From: Pseudomonadota bacterium
GTDB taxonomy: Bacteria; Myxococcota_A; UBA796; GCA-2862545
Reading direction: 5' to 3'
Assembly: GCA_023954855.1 (NCBI GenBank)
Contig: JAGSGY010000004.1
Coordinates: 62,001 to 126,000, forward strand
DNA length: 64,000 nt
The notes below the pieces were generated by a model. It saw only the letters and a list, made by a program, of their open reading frames with translations. It was not told where the DNA came from and searched no databases. The stretch's first letter is position 1; each line of letters starts with the position of its first letter. Both the position numbers and the translations under genes were made by a program. Positions 44,454 to 54,200 of the stretch are shown here, piece after piece.

Positions 44454-47099
44454 ATGCTTCGACTCGCCCCTCTCGTTCTCTTGCTCGCCTGCGCTGGCGG
44501 AGATGACGCCACGACCGATAGCGGAACCCCCACCGGCGGGCTCACGGCTCCAGAGATCACCACATCGCCGGACGGCACAGCTCGAAGCGACGCCGATATC
44601 GAAGCCGTCATCGTCACGGAGAGCACCGGTGCGTCCGACATCGCCTACAGCTACGACTGGCAGTCCGGCACGGTGATCTGGGCCGAGGCGCTGCTCCCCG
44701 CCACCGCAACCACCAAGGGCGAGACCTGGACGCTGACCGTCATTCCTTCGGCTGACGGGGCAACCGGTCCCGGTGCCGCCGTCGAGGTCACGATTGGGAA
44801 CACACCGCCCGTGCTCCAGCAGGTCAGCTTCGGCTCCGCACCGGTGCAAGGAGAGTCTCTTCTCTGCATTCCCGGCACGACCTCAGACTACGACGAGGAC
44901 GCCGTCACTGTCAGCTTCGCCTGGGCCGTGAACGGCACGCCAGCCACCGAGACCAGCGACACGCTGGCAGGCACCGCCTTTGTCACCGGCGACAGCATCA
45001 CCTGCACGGTCACACCCAACGACGGCGAGGACGACGGCGAACCGGTCAGCGTCACCGCCGACGGCCAGAACCAGCCGCCCACCTTGGCCTCCGTCACGCT
45101 GACGCCCACCGACGCGACCTCTTCAGACGCGCTGACGTGCACCGGTGTGGACGCGGCAGACCCTGATGGGGACTCGGTCACACTCGCGTACGCGTGGACG
45201 GTCAACGGAACCGTCCTCACTTCCGAAACCAGCGACACGCTCGCCACGTCGAACTTCGCGCGGGGGAACACCGTGAGATGCGCGGTGACCCCAAACGACG
45301 GCACCTTCGATGGCACCTCGGTCACCAGCAATGAGCTCACCATCGCGAACAGCCCGCCGGCGCTCTCCGCAGCGATTACGCCCACAAACGCGCTGAGCAT
45401 CGATGACCTCACCTGCACGGGAACCGTGAGTGACGCCGACGGGGACACCCCCACACTGTCCTACGCATGGACGCGCGACACGAATGCCGTGGCTCACACG
45501 ACATCGGTGCTGCCGGCCTCGCTGGTCGTCCGCGACTCCACCTACGCGTGCACCATCACCGCGGACGACGGTTTCGACACGGTCGACGCATCGGCTCAGG
45601 TCTTCGTCTTCAACACCCCGCCCACGCTCACGGGCGCCGAGATTCAGCCAGCGTCTGCCACTACGACGACCGAACTCAGCTGCGCCCCAATTGGCTACGA
45701 CGACCCCGATGGTGACGGCGCACAGTACACATACGCCTGGACGATCAACGGGAACGCAGCGGGCACAAGCGCAACCCTGGCAGCCTCTGCGCATGCGTCA
45801 GGCGATACCATTACGTGCGCGATCACTCCAGGAGACGGCCAGTCTCTCGGTCAGGCGCAGACGTCGAGCGCATTGACCATCGCCAACACCCCGCCAACCC
45901 TCTCGAACGTGCGCCTGTCGAGCACCACCCCTGCTGCACAAGCCGACGATCTGATTTGCTCCGCAGGCACGCTGTCCGATCCCGACGCCAACGACACGCT
46001 GAACACCACCGTCACCTGGTACGTAGACGGGGCCGAGTACACCGGAACCACGTCGAGCACCAGCCTCTCGGGCGACACGATTCTCGCCGACGACCTGCGC
46101 TCCTGCCACAGCTACGCCTGCGAAATCGCCGTGCACGACGGCACGGTCGGAGTTTCAGACTCGGCCGCCGCAGCAGCACGCGCGGAAGCCCACCCCATGT
46201 GCGGCGGCGGAAGCGCCTGTATGGCCGGCTCGGCGGCAGACGGGCCGTACCGAGCCTACGACGCCTGCATCTACCTAGGTGACGACGGCGCCAGCTGCGA
46301 CCAGACCTGCTTGTCGAGCGGCCTGGCCGGCCCGAAGGCCAATGTCTCACCGACCATGGAAGACCGCTACGCAGACTCGTGTACCACCGCGGCGAACAAC
46401 GCCGTAGGCCCCGCCGCTTGGTTCTATGAGCACGGCAACGAGGGTGGCTGGTCCCAGTACGGCACCAGCACCACCGGAAACAACTCCATTGGCCACGGCC
46501 TGCGCGGTGGTCACGTGAAGGGCGCGTGCGTCGGCTCCGGCAGCGCGATCGGCATGTGGCCAGGCAGCCGAAACTCCACGAGCAATCGCTCGCTGGTGTG
46601 CGCGTGCGGCGATGAAGCCGAGGAGACGATTGGCACGGGTGCCAGCCAGATCAACTGGGTTCCGCGCATCTTCTCGCAGGTGCTCACACCGGACCGCGAC
46701 ATGATTCTCAAGCAGATCGGTATGAACATGGGAACGACGGCCCTGGGCTGCACCTTCGACACCTTCGTGTGGGAGAGCGCGAGCGGAAGCACCGACGGGC
46801 CCTGGACCCTTCTCGAGTCCACGCAGGGTGCAGGGGCGCTCTCGGTGGGGCCGCAGATGATCTACCAGCCGGTCTACAACGTGAACATGAAGCAAGGCTC
46901 GGCCTACGCACTCGGCTTTGGCAGCAGCTGCACGGGCACCCTCCGCTACACCAGCGGCGACGGAACCTGGAGCGCCGGAAGCGTCTCGTACTGCATGACC
47001 AACTACAGCGGCTTCTCGAGCGCGCGGGCACCCACCTCCAACGAGTGCTCGACCGGCCTGCACTTCCAGACTCCCGTGCGGTGGGCGGCGCCGAACTAG
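44454..47099 (+). CDS. Large lipoprotein with tandem Ig-like/PKD-like repeats and Cys-rich C-terminus
   Basis: 881 residues from ATG 44454 (GGAG seven bases upstream). Lipobox leader (LRLAPLVLLLACAGG). Residues about 120-590 hold about five 95-residue beta repeats with NxPPTL at their borders, a Y-A-W-x-V/I-N-G core and a D-x-I-T-C-x-I-T-P-x-D-G end, each with two cysteines. The last 280 residues are a separate domain with about twelve cysteines. Probably an outer-surface structural or adhesive protein. Confidence 0.8.
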   Translation: MLRLAPLVLLLACAGGDDATTDSGTPTGGLTAPEITTSPDGTARSDADIEAVIVTESTGASDIAYSYDWQSGTVIWAEALLPATATTKGETWTLTVIPSADGATGPGAAVEVTIGNTPPVLQQVSFGSAPVQGESLLCIPGTTSDYDEDAVTVSFAWAVNGTPATETSDTLAGTAFVTGDSITCTVTPNDGEDDGEPVSVTADGQNQPPTLASVTLTPTDATSSDALTCTGVDAADPDGDSVTLAYAWTVNGTVLTSETSDTLATSNFARGNTVRCAVTPNDGTFDGTSVTSNELTIANSPPALSAAITPTNALSIDDLTCTGTVSDADGDTPTLSYAWTRDTNAVAHTTSVLPASLVVRDSTYACTITADDGFDTVDASAQVFVFNTPPTLTGAEIQPASATTTTELSCAPIGYDDPDGDGAQYTYAWTINGNAAGTSATLAASAHASGDTITCAITPGDGQSLGQAQTSSALTIANTPPTLSNVRLSSTTPAAQADDLICSAGTLSDPDANDTLNTTVTWYVDGAEYTGTTSSTSLSGDTILADDLRSCHSYACEIAVHDGTVGVSDSAAAAARAEAHPMCGGGSACMAGSAADGPYRAYDACIYLGDDGASCDQTCLSSGLAGPKANVSPTMEDRYADSCTTAANNAVGPAAWFYEHGNEGGWSQYGTSTTGNNSIGHGLRGGHVKGACVGSGSAIGMWPGSRNSTSNRSLVCACGDEAEETIGTGASQINWVPRIFSQVLTPDRDMILKQIGMNMGTTALGCTFDTFVWESASGSTDGPWTLLESTQGAGALSVGPQMIYQPVYNVNMKQGSAYALGFGSSCTGTLRYTSGDGTWSAGSVSYCMTNYSGFSSARAPTSNECSTGLHFQTPVRWAAPN

Positions 47100-47186
47100 G
47101 GAACTGCGGCCGCGAAACCGTGTCGAAGCGCGTTACACTCTCGCGTCCCACCCCCTACTCCCTCCCCAAGAAAATCTGGAGCGCTC

Positions 47187-47885
47187 GTGGACTCGATGGA
47201 GGTCTACTTGGCGACGGTGCAAGCCTCAGGCAATGCATCGATGCTGTCTCTGATCCTGGATGCAGACATCATCGTGCAGCTCACGCTGTTGACGTTGGTG
47301 CTGATGAGCCTGTCCTGCTGGGCCATCATCATTCAGAAGTTCTTTCGGCTGCAGACGGCAACGCGTCAGTCTGCGCGCTTTCTGAAGCTGTTCTGGGACA
47401 GCGGGCGCCTCGATGCTGTGTACGAGCAGTCTGGGATGTTCGGAAAGTCGCCGGTCGCCCAGGTCTTCAAGTCCGGGTACCAAGAGCTCGCCAAGGTGAC
47501 CAGTGCAGGCGGCAAGCATGCCGACGCGCAGGACAACCTGACCCGCACCCTGCGCCGCGCGACGTCCGTCGAGCAGACGAACCTCGAGCGCTACATGACC
47601 TGGCTCGCGACGACCGGTGCAACCGCGCCATTCATCGGCCTGTTCGGCACCGTCTGGGGCATCCTTCGCGCGTTCCAGAAGCTCGGCAACGCCCAGCAAG
47701 CGGCGATTCAGGTCGTGGGCCCGGACATTGCGCACGCCCTCGTCGCCACCGCGGTTGGCCTCGTGGCGGCCATTCCCGCCGTTATCGCCTTCAACTTCTT
47801 CTCGGCGAAGGTACGCATTCTCTCGGTCGAGATGGACAACTTCTCGGCGGACTTTCTCAACATGGTCAAGCGCCACGTCGCGTAG
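47187..47885 (+). CDS. tolQ: TolQ/ExbB-type proton channel subunit
   Basis: 232 residues starting with GTG 47187 (GGAG six bases upstream). Three transmembrane helices (about 23-46, 140-165, 175-200) in TolQ topology, with the conserved TLERYMTWLATTGATAPFIGLFGTVWGI-type segment. First of four tol genes with short gaps (9, 3 and 2 bp). Works with TolR in the inner membrane to power outer-membrane constriction during division. Confidence 0.93.
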   Translation: MDSMEVYLATVQASGNASMLSLILDADIIVQLTLLTLVLMSLSCWAIIIQKFFRLQTATRQSARFLKLFWDSGRLDAVYEQSGMFGKSPVAQVFKSGYQELAKVTSAGGKHADAQDNLTRTLRRATSVEQTNLERYMTWLATTGATAPFIGLFGTVWGILRAFQKLGNAQQAAIQVVGPDIAHALVATAVGLVAAIPAVIAFNFFSAKVRILSVEMDNFSADFLNMVKRHVA

Positions 47886-47894
47886 GAGGTCGTC

Positions 47895-48308
47895 ATGGGT
47901 ATGGGAGGAGGCGGTTCTACTGGCGTGATGAACGACATCAACGTGACCCCGTTGGTCGACGTGATGCTCGTGTTGCTGATCATCTTCATGGTGACCGTGC
48001 CGATGATGAACCAGGGCGTCGATATCGATCTGCCCAAAGCGGACGCACCGCCGCTGAACATGGAAGACGAGACCCAGCTCATCCTGTCGATCGACGCCGA
48101 GCTGAACTTCTTCATCAACGAGAGCACGTTTACGGCCGACGAGATGCCGGCCAAGCTCGCCGCCATCGCTGAAGCGAACCCCGGCGCACCGATCTTTGTC
48201 CAGGCCGATGGCGATGTTCCCTACCGCGAGGTGGCCCGACTACTCGGCGCTGCAAAGCTCGCGGGATTCCCTCGGGTGGGAATGGTGTTCCATCCAGAGG
48301 AGGGCTGA
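47895..48308 (+). CDS. tolR: TolR/ExbD-type protein
   Basis: 137 residues, AGGAGG upstream. N-terminal MNDINVTPLVDVMLVLLIIFMVT contains the essential Asp of the proton path (about residue 23). The periplasmic domain (DLPKADAPPL, VQADGDVPYREVARLLGAAKLAGF) is the usual TolR/ExbD form. Confidence 0.95.
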   Translation: MGMGGGGSTGVMNDINVTPLVDVMLVLLIIFMVTVPMMNQGVDIDLPKADAPPLNMEDETQLILSIDAELNFFINESTFTADEMPAKLAAIAEANPGAPIFVQADGDVPYREVARLLGAAKLAGFPRVGMVFHPEEG

Positions 48309-48311
48309 ACC

Positions 48312-49082
48312 GTGCAGCGCAGCGCCCTGATTCCCGAGCGACAGTCCCTGATCCTGCCCTTCATGGCAGCGGTCGTCGGACACGTCGGGGTCGCGCTGTT
48401 CCTCGGACTGTTGATGCTCCTCGCCGGCCTACGCCGCGGGCCGATTCTCGACCCGAACGACATCATGGAAGTGTCGATGGTGGTGCTTCCGAAGACCGAG
48501 TCACGCATGCCCGAGCGCGCCACCCGTGCACCGGTGCCCAGTGGCGAGGAAGCACCGACCGCCCCCCAGCCGAAGCCGCCCGTCGAGAGTGACCTCGCCG
48601 TGGTCCAGCCGGACGCACCGAAGGCCGAGGGCACCCCGGACCAGAGTGACCGACGGGCCGACCTGATGCGCGACCTGCGGCGCAAGCAGCTGCTCGCAGA
48701 CGCCGCCGCCGAGATTGGCGCCGTCGATCGCGAGGCCTCCGACCCCGACTCGACCACCGATCAGGCCGTGAACACCGGCGGCGCCGGTGCTGCCGCCGAC
48801 CCCGAGCTCGCACTCTGGGTCCAAAAGGTCCGCGAGAAGTTCATGGCGAACTTTCACCCACTCCCGACCATCGTCTCGGCGAACCCAAACATCGAAGCCA
48901 CCGTGGCCGTACGTATCGACGAGGCCGGCAACGTGCTCTCGCGCTCGATGCACAAGGCCTCGGGCAACCCGAGCTACGATGCCGCAGCCGAGCGCGCCGC
49001 AGATGCGGTCACGCAGGTTCCGCCGCCCCCAGAGAAGTACCGCGACACCGAGCATACGCTCGCCATTCGGTTCAGCCAGTAG
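48312..49082 (+). CDS. tolA: TolA/TonB-like energy-transducing protein
   Basis: 256 residues starting with GTG 48312. One N-terminal helix (about 15-40), a Pro/Ala/Glu linker, and a C-terminal TonB-like domain (about 170-256) with TVAVRIDEAGNVLSRSMHKASGNPSYDAAAERA. Shorter than E. coli TolA, and its C-terminus is of TonB-C type rather than the true TolA type. The operon position identifies it as the TolA equivalent. Confidence 0.85.
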   Translation: MQRSALIPERQSLILPFMAAVVGHVGVALFLGLLMLLAGLRRGPILDPNDIMEVSMVVLPKTESRMPERATRAPVPSGEEAPTAPQPKPPVESDLAVVQPDAPKAEGTPDQSDRRADLMRDLRRKQLLADAAAEIGAVDREASDPDSTTDQAVNTGGAGAAADPELALWVQKVREKFMANFHPLPTIVSANPNIEATVAVRIDEAGNVLSRSMHKASGNPSYDAAAERAADAVTQVPPPPEKYRDTEHTLAIRFSQ

Positions 49083-49084
49083 AG

Positions 49085-50386
49085 ATGTCCATGCGCCGTA
49101 TCGTTCTCGCACTCGCCGCAACCCTCGTGTTCACCTCGGTCGTGGCCCCGCAGCCCGCCGAGGCCGCCAGCTTCTTGATCAACGTCAATCCAGGCGGCAA
49201 GGAGCTTCCCCTCGCCACTCCAGCCCCGATGCACGTGGGTGAGGTTGGCGAGAGCAGCGACATCATCTGGTCCACGCTTCAGCGCGACCTCGAGATGAGC
49301 GGCTACTTCACCATGATCGACCCGGCGGCCTACATCGAGAAGAACGGCGATGTCGAGCCCGGCAGCTTTCAACTCTCGGACTGGCGCGTAGTTGGAGCGG
49401 CCGCCATTGCCAAGACTCGCCTCACCGAGACCGATGGTCAGCTGATCGGCGATGTGTTCGTCTACGATGTCGGCACCGGCGACAAGATCGCGGGCAAGCG
49501 CTTCACCGGTACCCCGCAAGAAGCTCGCCGCATCGCCCACAAGATGGCCGACGCGGTGCTGAACGCACTCACCGGCCAGTCCTCGTTCTTCGGCACCCGA
49601 GTGGCCGCGGTGGGCTCGAAGTCGGGCAACAAAGAAGTCTACGTGATGGACTTCGACGGGCACGGAAAGCGCGCGGTCACCCGCAACGGCTCTATCAACC
49701 TCTCGCCGGCCTGGTCTCCGGACGGCCAGCACATGGCCTGGACCTCGTACAAGCGGAACAACCCCGACCTGTACGTGAAGAACCTCGGCACCGGCCAGAC
49801 TCGCACCCTCTCGGCACGCGAGGGCATCAACACCGGCGCCGCCTTCTCCCCGGATGGCACCAAGGTGGCCATCACCCGCAGCACTGACGGCGACGCCGAC
49901 GTCTACATCGTCGAGGCCAAGACCGGAAAGCAGCTCCAGCGTCTCACCACGGGCGGCGGCATCGATGTCTCCCCTGCCTGGTCCCCGGACGGCACGCAGC
50001 TGGTGTTCTCGTCCGAGCGCTCCGGGGGCTCGCAGATCTTCATGCTCGACCTCGGCTCGGGTAAGGCGCGTCGCCTGACGCACCACGGCGACTTCAACTT
50101 CGACCCGGTGTTCAACCCCGCCGGCGACCGCGTCGCGTTCGTCGGACGCTCGGATAGCGGCTTCAACATCTTCACCGTCGGCGTGGACGGAAAGAGCATG
50201 CGTCCCGTGACCCAGGATCAGGGCGATAACGAGGACCCGAGCTGGTCCCCGGATGGCCGTTACCTGATGTTCTCGTCGACCCGAAACGGCCGCAGCGAGA
50301 TCTGGCTCTCGACGGCCGACGGTCGGCACCAGAGCCCCGTTACGCCCGGCGAGAGCGGCTGGACCCAGCCCACCTGGGGCCCCTAG
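49085..50386 (+). CDS. tolB: Tol-Pal system beta-propeller protein TolB
   Basis: 433 residues. Signal peptide (RIVLALAATLVFTSVVAPQPAEA), N-terminal alpha/beta domain, then a propeller with repeats of the form SPAWSPDGxxxxxxS (SPAWSPDGQHMAWTS, SPAWSPDGTQLVFSS, DPSWSPDGRYLMFSS). ATG 49085 or 49091 could be the start. Fourth and last tol gene; no pal follows, and the next gene is convergent with shared CTAG stop. Confidence 0.95.
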   Translation: MSMRRIVLALAATLVFTSVVAPQPAEAASFLINVNPGGKELPLATPAPMHVGEVGESSDIIWSTLQRDLEMSGYFTMIDPAAYIEKNGDVEPGSFQLSDWRVVGAAAIAKTRLTETDGQLIGDVFVYDVGTGDKIAGKRFTGTPQEARRIAHKMADAVLNALTGQSSFFGTRVAAVGSKSGNKEVYVMDFDGHGKRAVTRNGSINLSPAWSPDGQHMAWTSYKRNNPDLYVKNLGTGQTRTLSAREGINTGAAFSPDGTKVAITRSTDGDADVYIVEAKTGKQLQRLTTGGGIDVSPAWSPDGTQLVFSSERSGGSQIFMLDLGSGKARRLTHHGDFNFDPVFNPAGDRVAFVGRSDSGFNIFTVGVDGKSMRPVTQDQGDNEDPSWSPDGRYLMFSSTRNGRSEIWLSTADGRHQSPVTPGESGWTQPTWGP

Positions 50387-51120
50387 AGCCTACGCACCAC
50401 TCCGGTACCGCAGCCCGGGTACTCGCGACGGTTCGCGCCCGGCAACGCATAGCCCTGGAGAAAGAGTCGGCGAGGCCCGCTGCTATGATTCGGCGGGCTT
50501 CCGTGCAGCAAGAATGGCCCGAAGACCGCCAGATCACCCGGTTCGAGTTCTAGGTCCACGGCAGCGTCCAGGTCCAGGTGCTCGGCCGGAATCGTGCCCG
50601 TCTTCGGGTCTGCGACAAAGCCAAGTCGGTGCGAGCCGGGAATGACGCGCAGCGGACCATTGTCCGGCCGCATCGCATCGACAGCGAGGGCCATCTGGAG
50701 GAAACTCCCGCGGCCATCGATATCGGACCACAGATCCGTGCCATAGCGGCGGTTCGATGCGTCCTGGTGCCACAAGAAGCCGACCTCGTCGCCGGGCAGC
50801 TTGAAGTGGGCCTGTTGGATGAGCTGCACGAGCTCATCGCTGCCGAGCAGCGTGGCCGCGACTCCGAGCAGCCGGGGGTCTGCGCCATACGGGGCGAGGG
50901 CGGGCTCCGCGGCTCCGCACCAGACCACCCGGTGAAGTCGGAACGGGTCTGTGTCGAGCACGAAGCGAGAACCGCCAACGTCAGCCGTGCTCTCGAGCCC
51001 GCGCGCGCGCCGAAGCAGACGGTCGAAGGCCAAGGCCATGGCGGCGCACTCGTCGGTCCCGAGCACGCCACGCAGAATCGCGAAGCCATCTCGAGCAAAG
51101 CGGGTCCGCACGTCTTCCAT
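50383..51120 (-). CDS. Phytanoyl-CoA dioxygenase (PhyH) family protein
   Basis: About 245 residues from ATG 51120; a GTG at 51165 is an alternative. Fe(II)/2-oxoglutarate dioxygenase fold: metal ligands in LWHQDAS (H-x-D) and LLHGSPPNHS, with a downstream Arg (GPRRLFLQGYA) to bind 2-oxoglutarate. PhyH-like N-terminus RFARDGFAILRGVLG. Substrate unknown; PhyH relatives hydroxylate acyl-CoAs or natural products. Convergent with tolB. Confidence 0.82.
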   Translation of the reverse strand: MEDVRTRFARDGFAILRGVLGTDECAAMALAFDRLLRRARGLESTADVGGSRFVLDTDPFRLHRVVWCGAAEPALAPYGADPRLLGVAATLLGSDELVQLIQQAHFKLPGDEVGFLWHQDASNRRYGTDLWSDIDGRGSFLQMALAVDAMRPDNGPLRVIPGSHRLGFVADPKTGTIPAEHLDLDAAVDLELEPGDLAVFGPFLLHGSPPNHSSGPRRLFLQGYALPGANRREYPGCGTGVVRRL

Positions 51121-51255
51121 GGACGGATCATACCCGACCGCGTCCGCGTCCCAACCCGCGAACACACCCTCTAGGCTTAGGCAGCTCGGGAGTACACCGG
51201 GCTTCGATCCCCAGTCTCGCGAGCACCCGCGCTATCCTGCAGCATGGGGAGGGGC

Positions 51256-54200
51256 ATGGCAGACGCGCCAGGCTCGGGCACACAGATCGGATCGTGGACG
51301 CTCCGCGAGGAACTCGGCCACGGCGGCATGGGGACCGTGTGGCGAGGTACGAACGCCGCCGGCGAAGAGGCCGCGATCAAGCTCCTACACCCGCACCTCA
51401 CACGAAGCCATGCACAGTTGCGACGCTTCGAGCGCGAAGCCGAGCTTGGACGCAAGCTCACACATCCCAACCTCGTCCCCACCATCGATAGCGGTGAGCG
51501 CCACGGGATTCCGTGGATAGCCATGGAGCTGGTGAGCGGTCCGACCCTCTTCGACTTGGCCGTGCGCGAGGGGCCGCTCGACGAGACGCGTGTGTGCCGG
51601 CTGCTCGCTGACGTCGCCGACGCCCTCGCAGATCTGCACGATCACGGCATCATCCACCGCGACGTGAAGCCGCAGAACCTGGTCTACGACGAGAAGACCG
51701 ACCGCGCGCGACTCATGGACTTGGGTATCGCTCGGGCCGAGGAATTCTCCACGCTCACAGCGACGGGCCAGTTCATCGGTTCGACCCGCTACGCCGCGCC
51801 AGAGCAGTTCCATCCGGGCAGTGACCCGATTGATGGTCGCGCCGACCTCTACGGCCTTGGAGTCGTACTCTACGAGCTCCTCACGGGGCAGATGGCGTTC
51901 CCTGGACTCGGCGTGCCGGCGCTCTACGTGACAAAGATGCGCGACGGGGTCCCAAACCCAAGCATCGTTCGCCCCGACCTCTCGGCACCCGCCGACGCCC
52001 TGGTGCGCGTGCTCACCAGCAACGACCCGAACCACCGCCCCGAAGACGCGCGAGCCGCCGCCCATGCCCTGCGCACCGGTCAGGTCGTCGAACTCGCCAA
52101 AGACTCTTCGATCATCACGCTCACCGGCTGGGACGAGCTTCCGCCGTCGAGCGCTCCGGAGCCCCCGGACGCCGCCATCGGCCGAAACGCGCTGACCGGA
52201 AGGCTGGCCGACCAGATCCGCGAGGGCCAGCTGCTCACCTTGTCGGGTACCGCAGGTTCCGGAAAGACGCGACTCGCCATCGAACTGGCGCGGATGACCC
52301 GACCACGCTGGCTCGGCGGGACGATCTGGGTCGAGGCAGAGCGCGCGACGACCGCCCAAGCCCTGGCGACAGAAGTGGCCGCGGCGCTTGGCCTATCGCC
52401 GGTCGGCAACGACCCCATCACCCATGTGATGCATGCGCTCCGCAACCGCGAGGCCTCGCTGATCGTCCTCGACAACCTCGAGCAGGTGGTCGACGTCCAC
52501 ACCGCGCTGACGCCATGGATGGGTGCTGGCGAGCAAGGGGTGGCCTGGCTCGTCACCAGCCGCACAACGACGGGCTGCGCAGACGAGATCGTGGCAGAGG
52601 TCGACCCCCTCACCCTTCCGGCCGTTGGGGCCACCGGCGTCGCGGCCATTCGAGAGTCTCCCGCCGTCGAGCTGTTCCTTCGCAGGGCCCGCGAGGCCGA
52701 CCGAGGCTTCGCACTCACCCCAGAGGTCGCCGCCGACGTCGGCATGCTGGTGCGCAAGCTCGACGGCCTGCCTCTCGCCATTGAACTCGCCGCAGCGAGA
52801 GTTGCAGTCATCTCCCCACGACGCATGATCGAGCGCTTGGACCGACGCTTCAGGTTGCTGCGCGACCGCGGTGTGAAGGGACGACACAGTGCCTTGCGGG
52901 CGGCACTCGACGCGAGCTGGGAGTTGCTCGAGCCCTGGGAGCAGGCCGCGTTGGCTTGGAGCGGCGTGTTCGCGGGCTCCTTCGACGCCGACGACTGCGA
53001 AGCCGTCTGGCCAATCTGGGATCTGTTTCCCGACGGGGAGGACCCCCTCGACATCCTCCAGTCCCTGCTCTCGCATCACCTGCTCAAGCGCGAGGCTGGC
53101 GATGGCGAAGTGCGGTTCTCGCTTCTGCAGTCGATCCGTGAGTACGCTCGGAACCGACTTGATGACGACGGCTCGGTCGAGAGCCCCGAGGGCCCGGCCA
53201 CCGGCGCGGCCATGCGAGAAACGCTGCGGGACCGACTCGCCGATCACCTGGGAAAGAGCGCGCGCGTCGAGCTGAAGCGGTGGCACCAGCACGACGACCC
53301 TCTCGCCCTCGATCGGCTCTCGGCACGCATGGCCGACCTGCTTGCCGCCGCGCAGTCGGACCACACCCACGCACTGTTCTGTGCCGAGGCGGCGCTCACG
53401 GTGATTCCACGCAGGGGGCCCCTGTCCGCCGTGAACGCACTCGAAGCGCGACTCGCCGCCGTCGAGGGCACCCACGCAGCCGCCACGCTCCTCGCTCTGG
53501 CCCAGTGCCAGCTACTCTCCTCTCGCTTGGATGCCGCGTTCGCGACGCTCTCGCTCGTCGTCGAAGGCGGGGGGGAGCCGGCGCTCGCAGCACTCGCGGC
53601 GCGTGGTCTGGTACAGCTGAATCGCGGCAATCCCGAGCCCGCGGTCGCCGACCTCGAGCAGGTGCTTTCCCTCACCGAAGGCGCCACCGACCAGGCCACG
53701 CTTCGGCACCGCACCCGAGCCCTGAACCATCTGGGCAAGGTCTGCATCCACACCGGTAAACCCGACCGCGCACAGCAGTGCTTCGACCAGGCCATCGACC
53801 ACCTCTCGAGGGTGTCGCCGATGCTCGCTTCGGCCGTGCACAACAACCGCGGCATGCTCGCCCTGCGCACCGGACGCATCGACGATGCCGACCGCGCCTT
53901 TCGCGAGGCCCTGCGCATCGATCGCGAGCTCGGCACGCGCCTCGGAGAGGGCAAGGTGCTCACCAACCTGGGCATTGTCGCGTACCACCAAGGCAAGCCC
54001 GAGCGTGCCGAAGAGCTCTGGCTCGAGGCCCTCGCCTGCCACCGCGAGGTAGGCAACGCCGAGTCCGAGGCCTCCGCCCTCGGCAACCTCGGACAGCTCG
54101 CCCTCGAGCGCGGTCGCAAGGATTCTGCCCGCACCTTCGTGCGCCAGTCCATCGCCCTGAAGAAGACCTTGGGCCAGCCCGGCGCCGAGGCCTACGGCTA

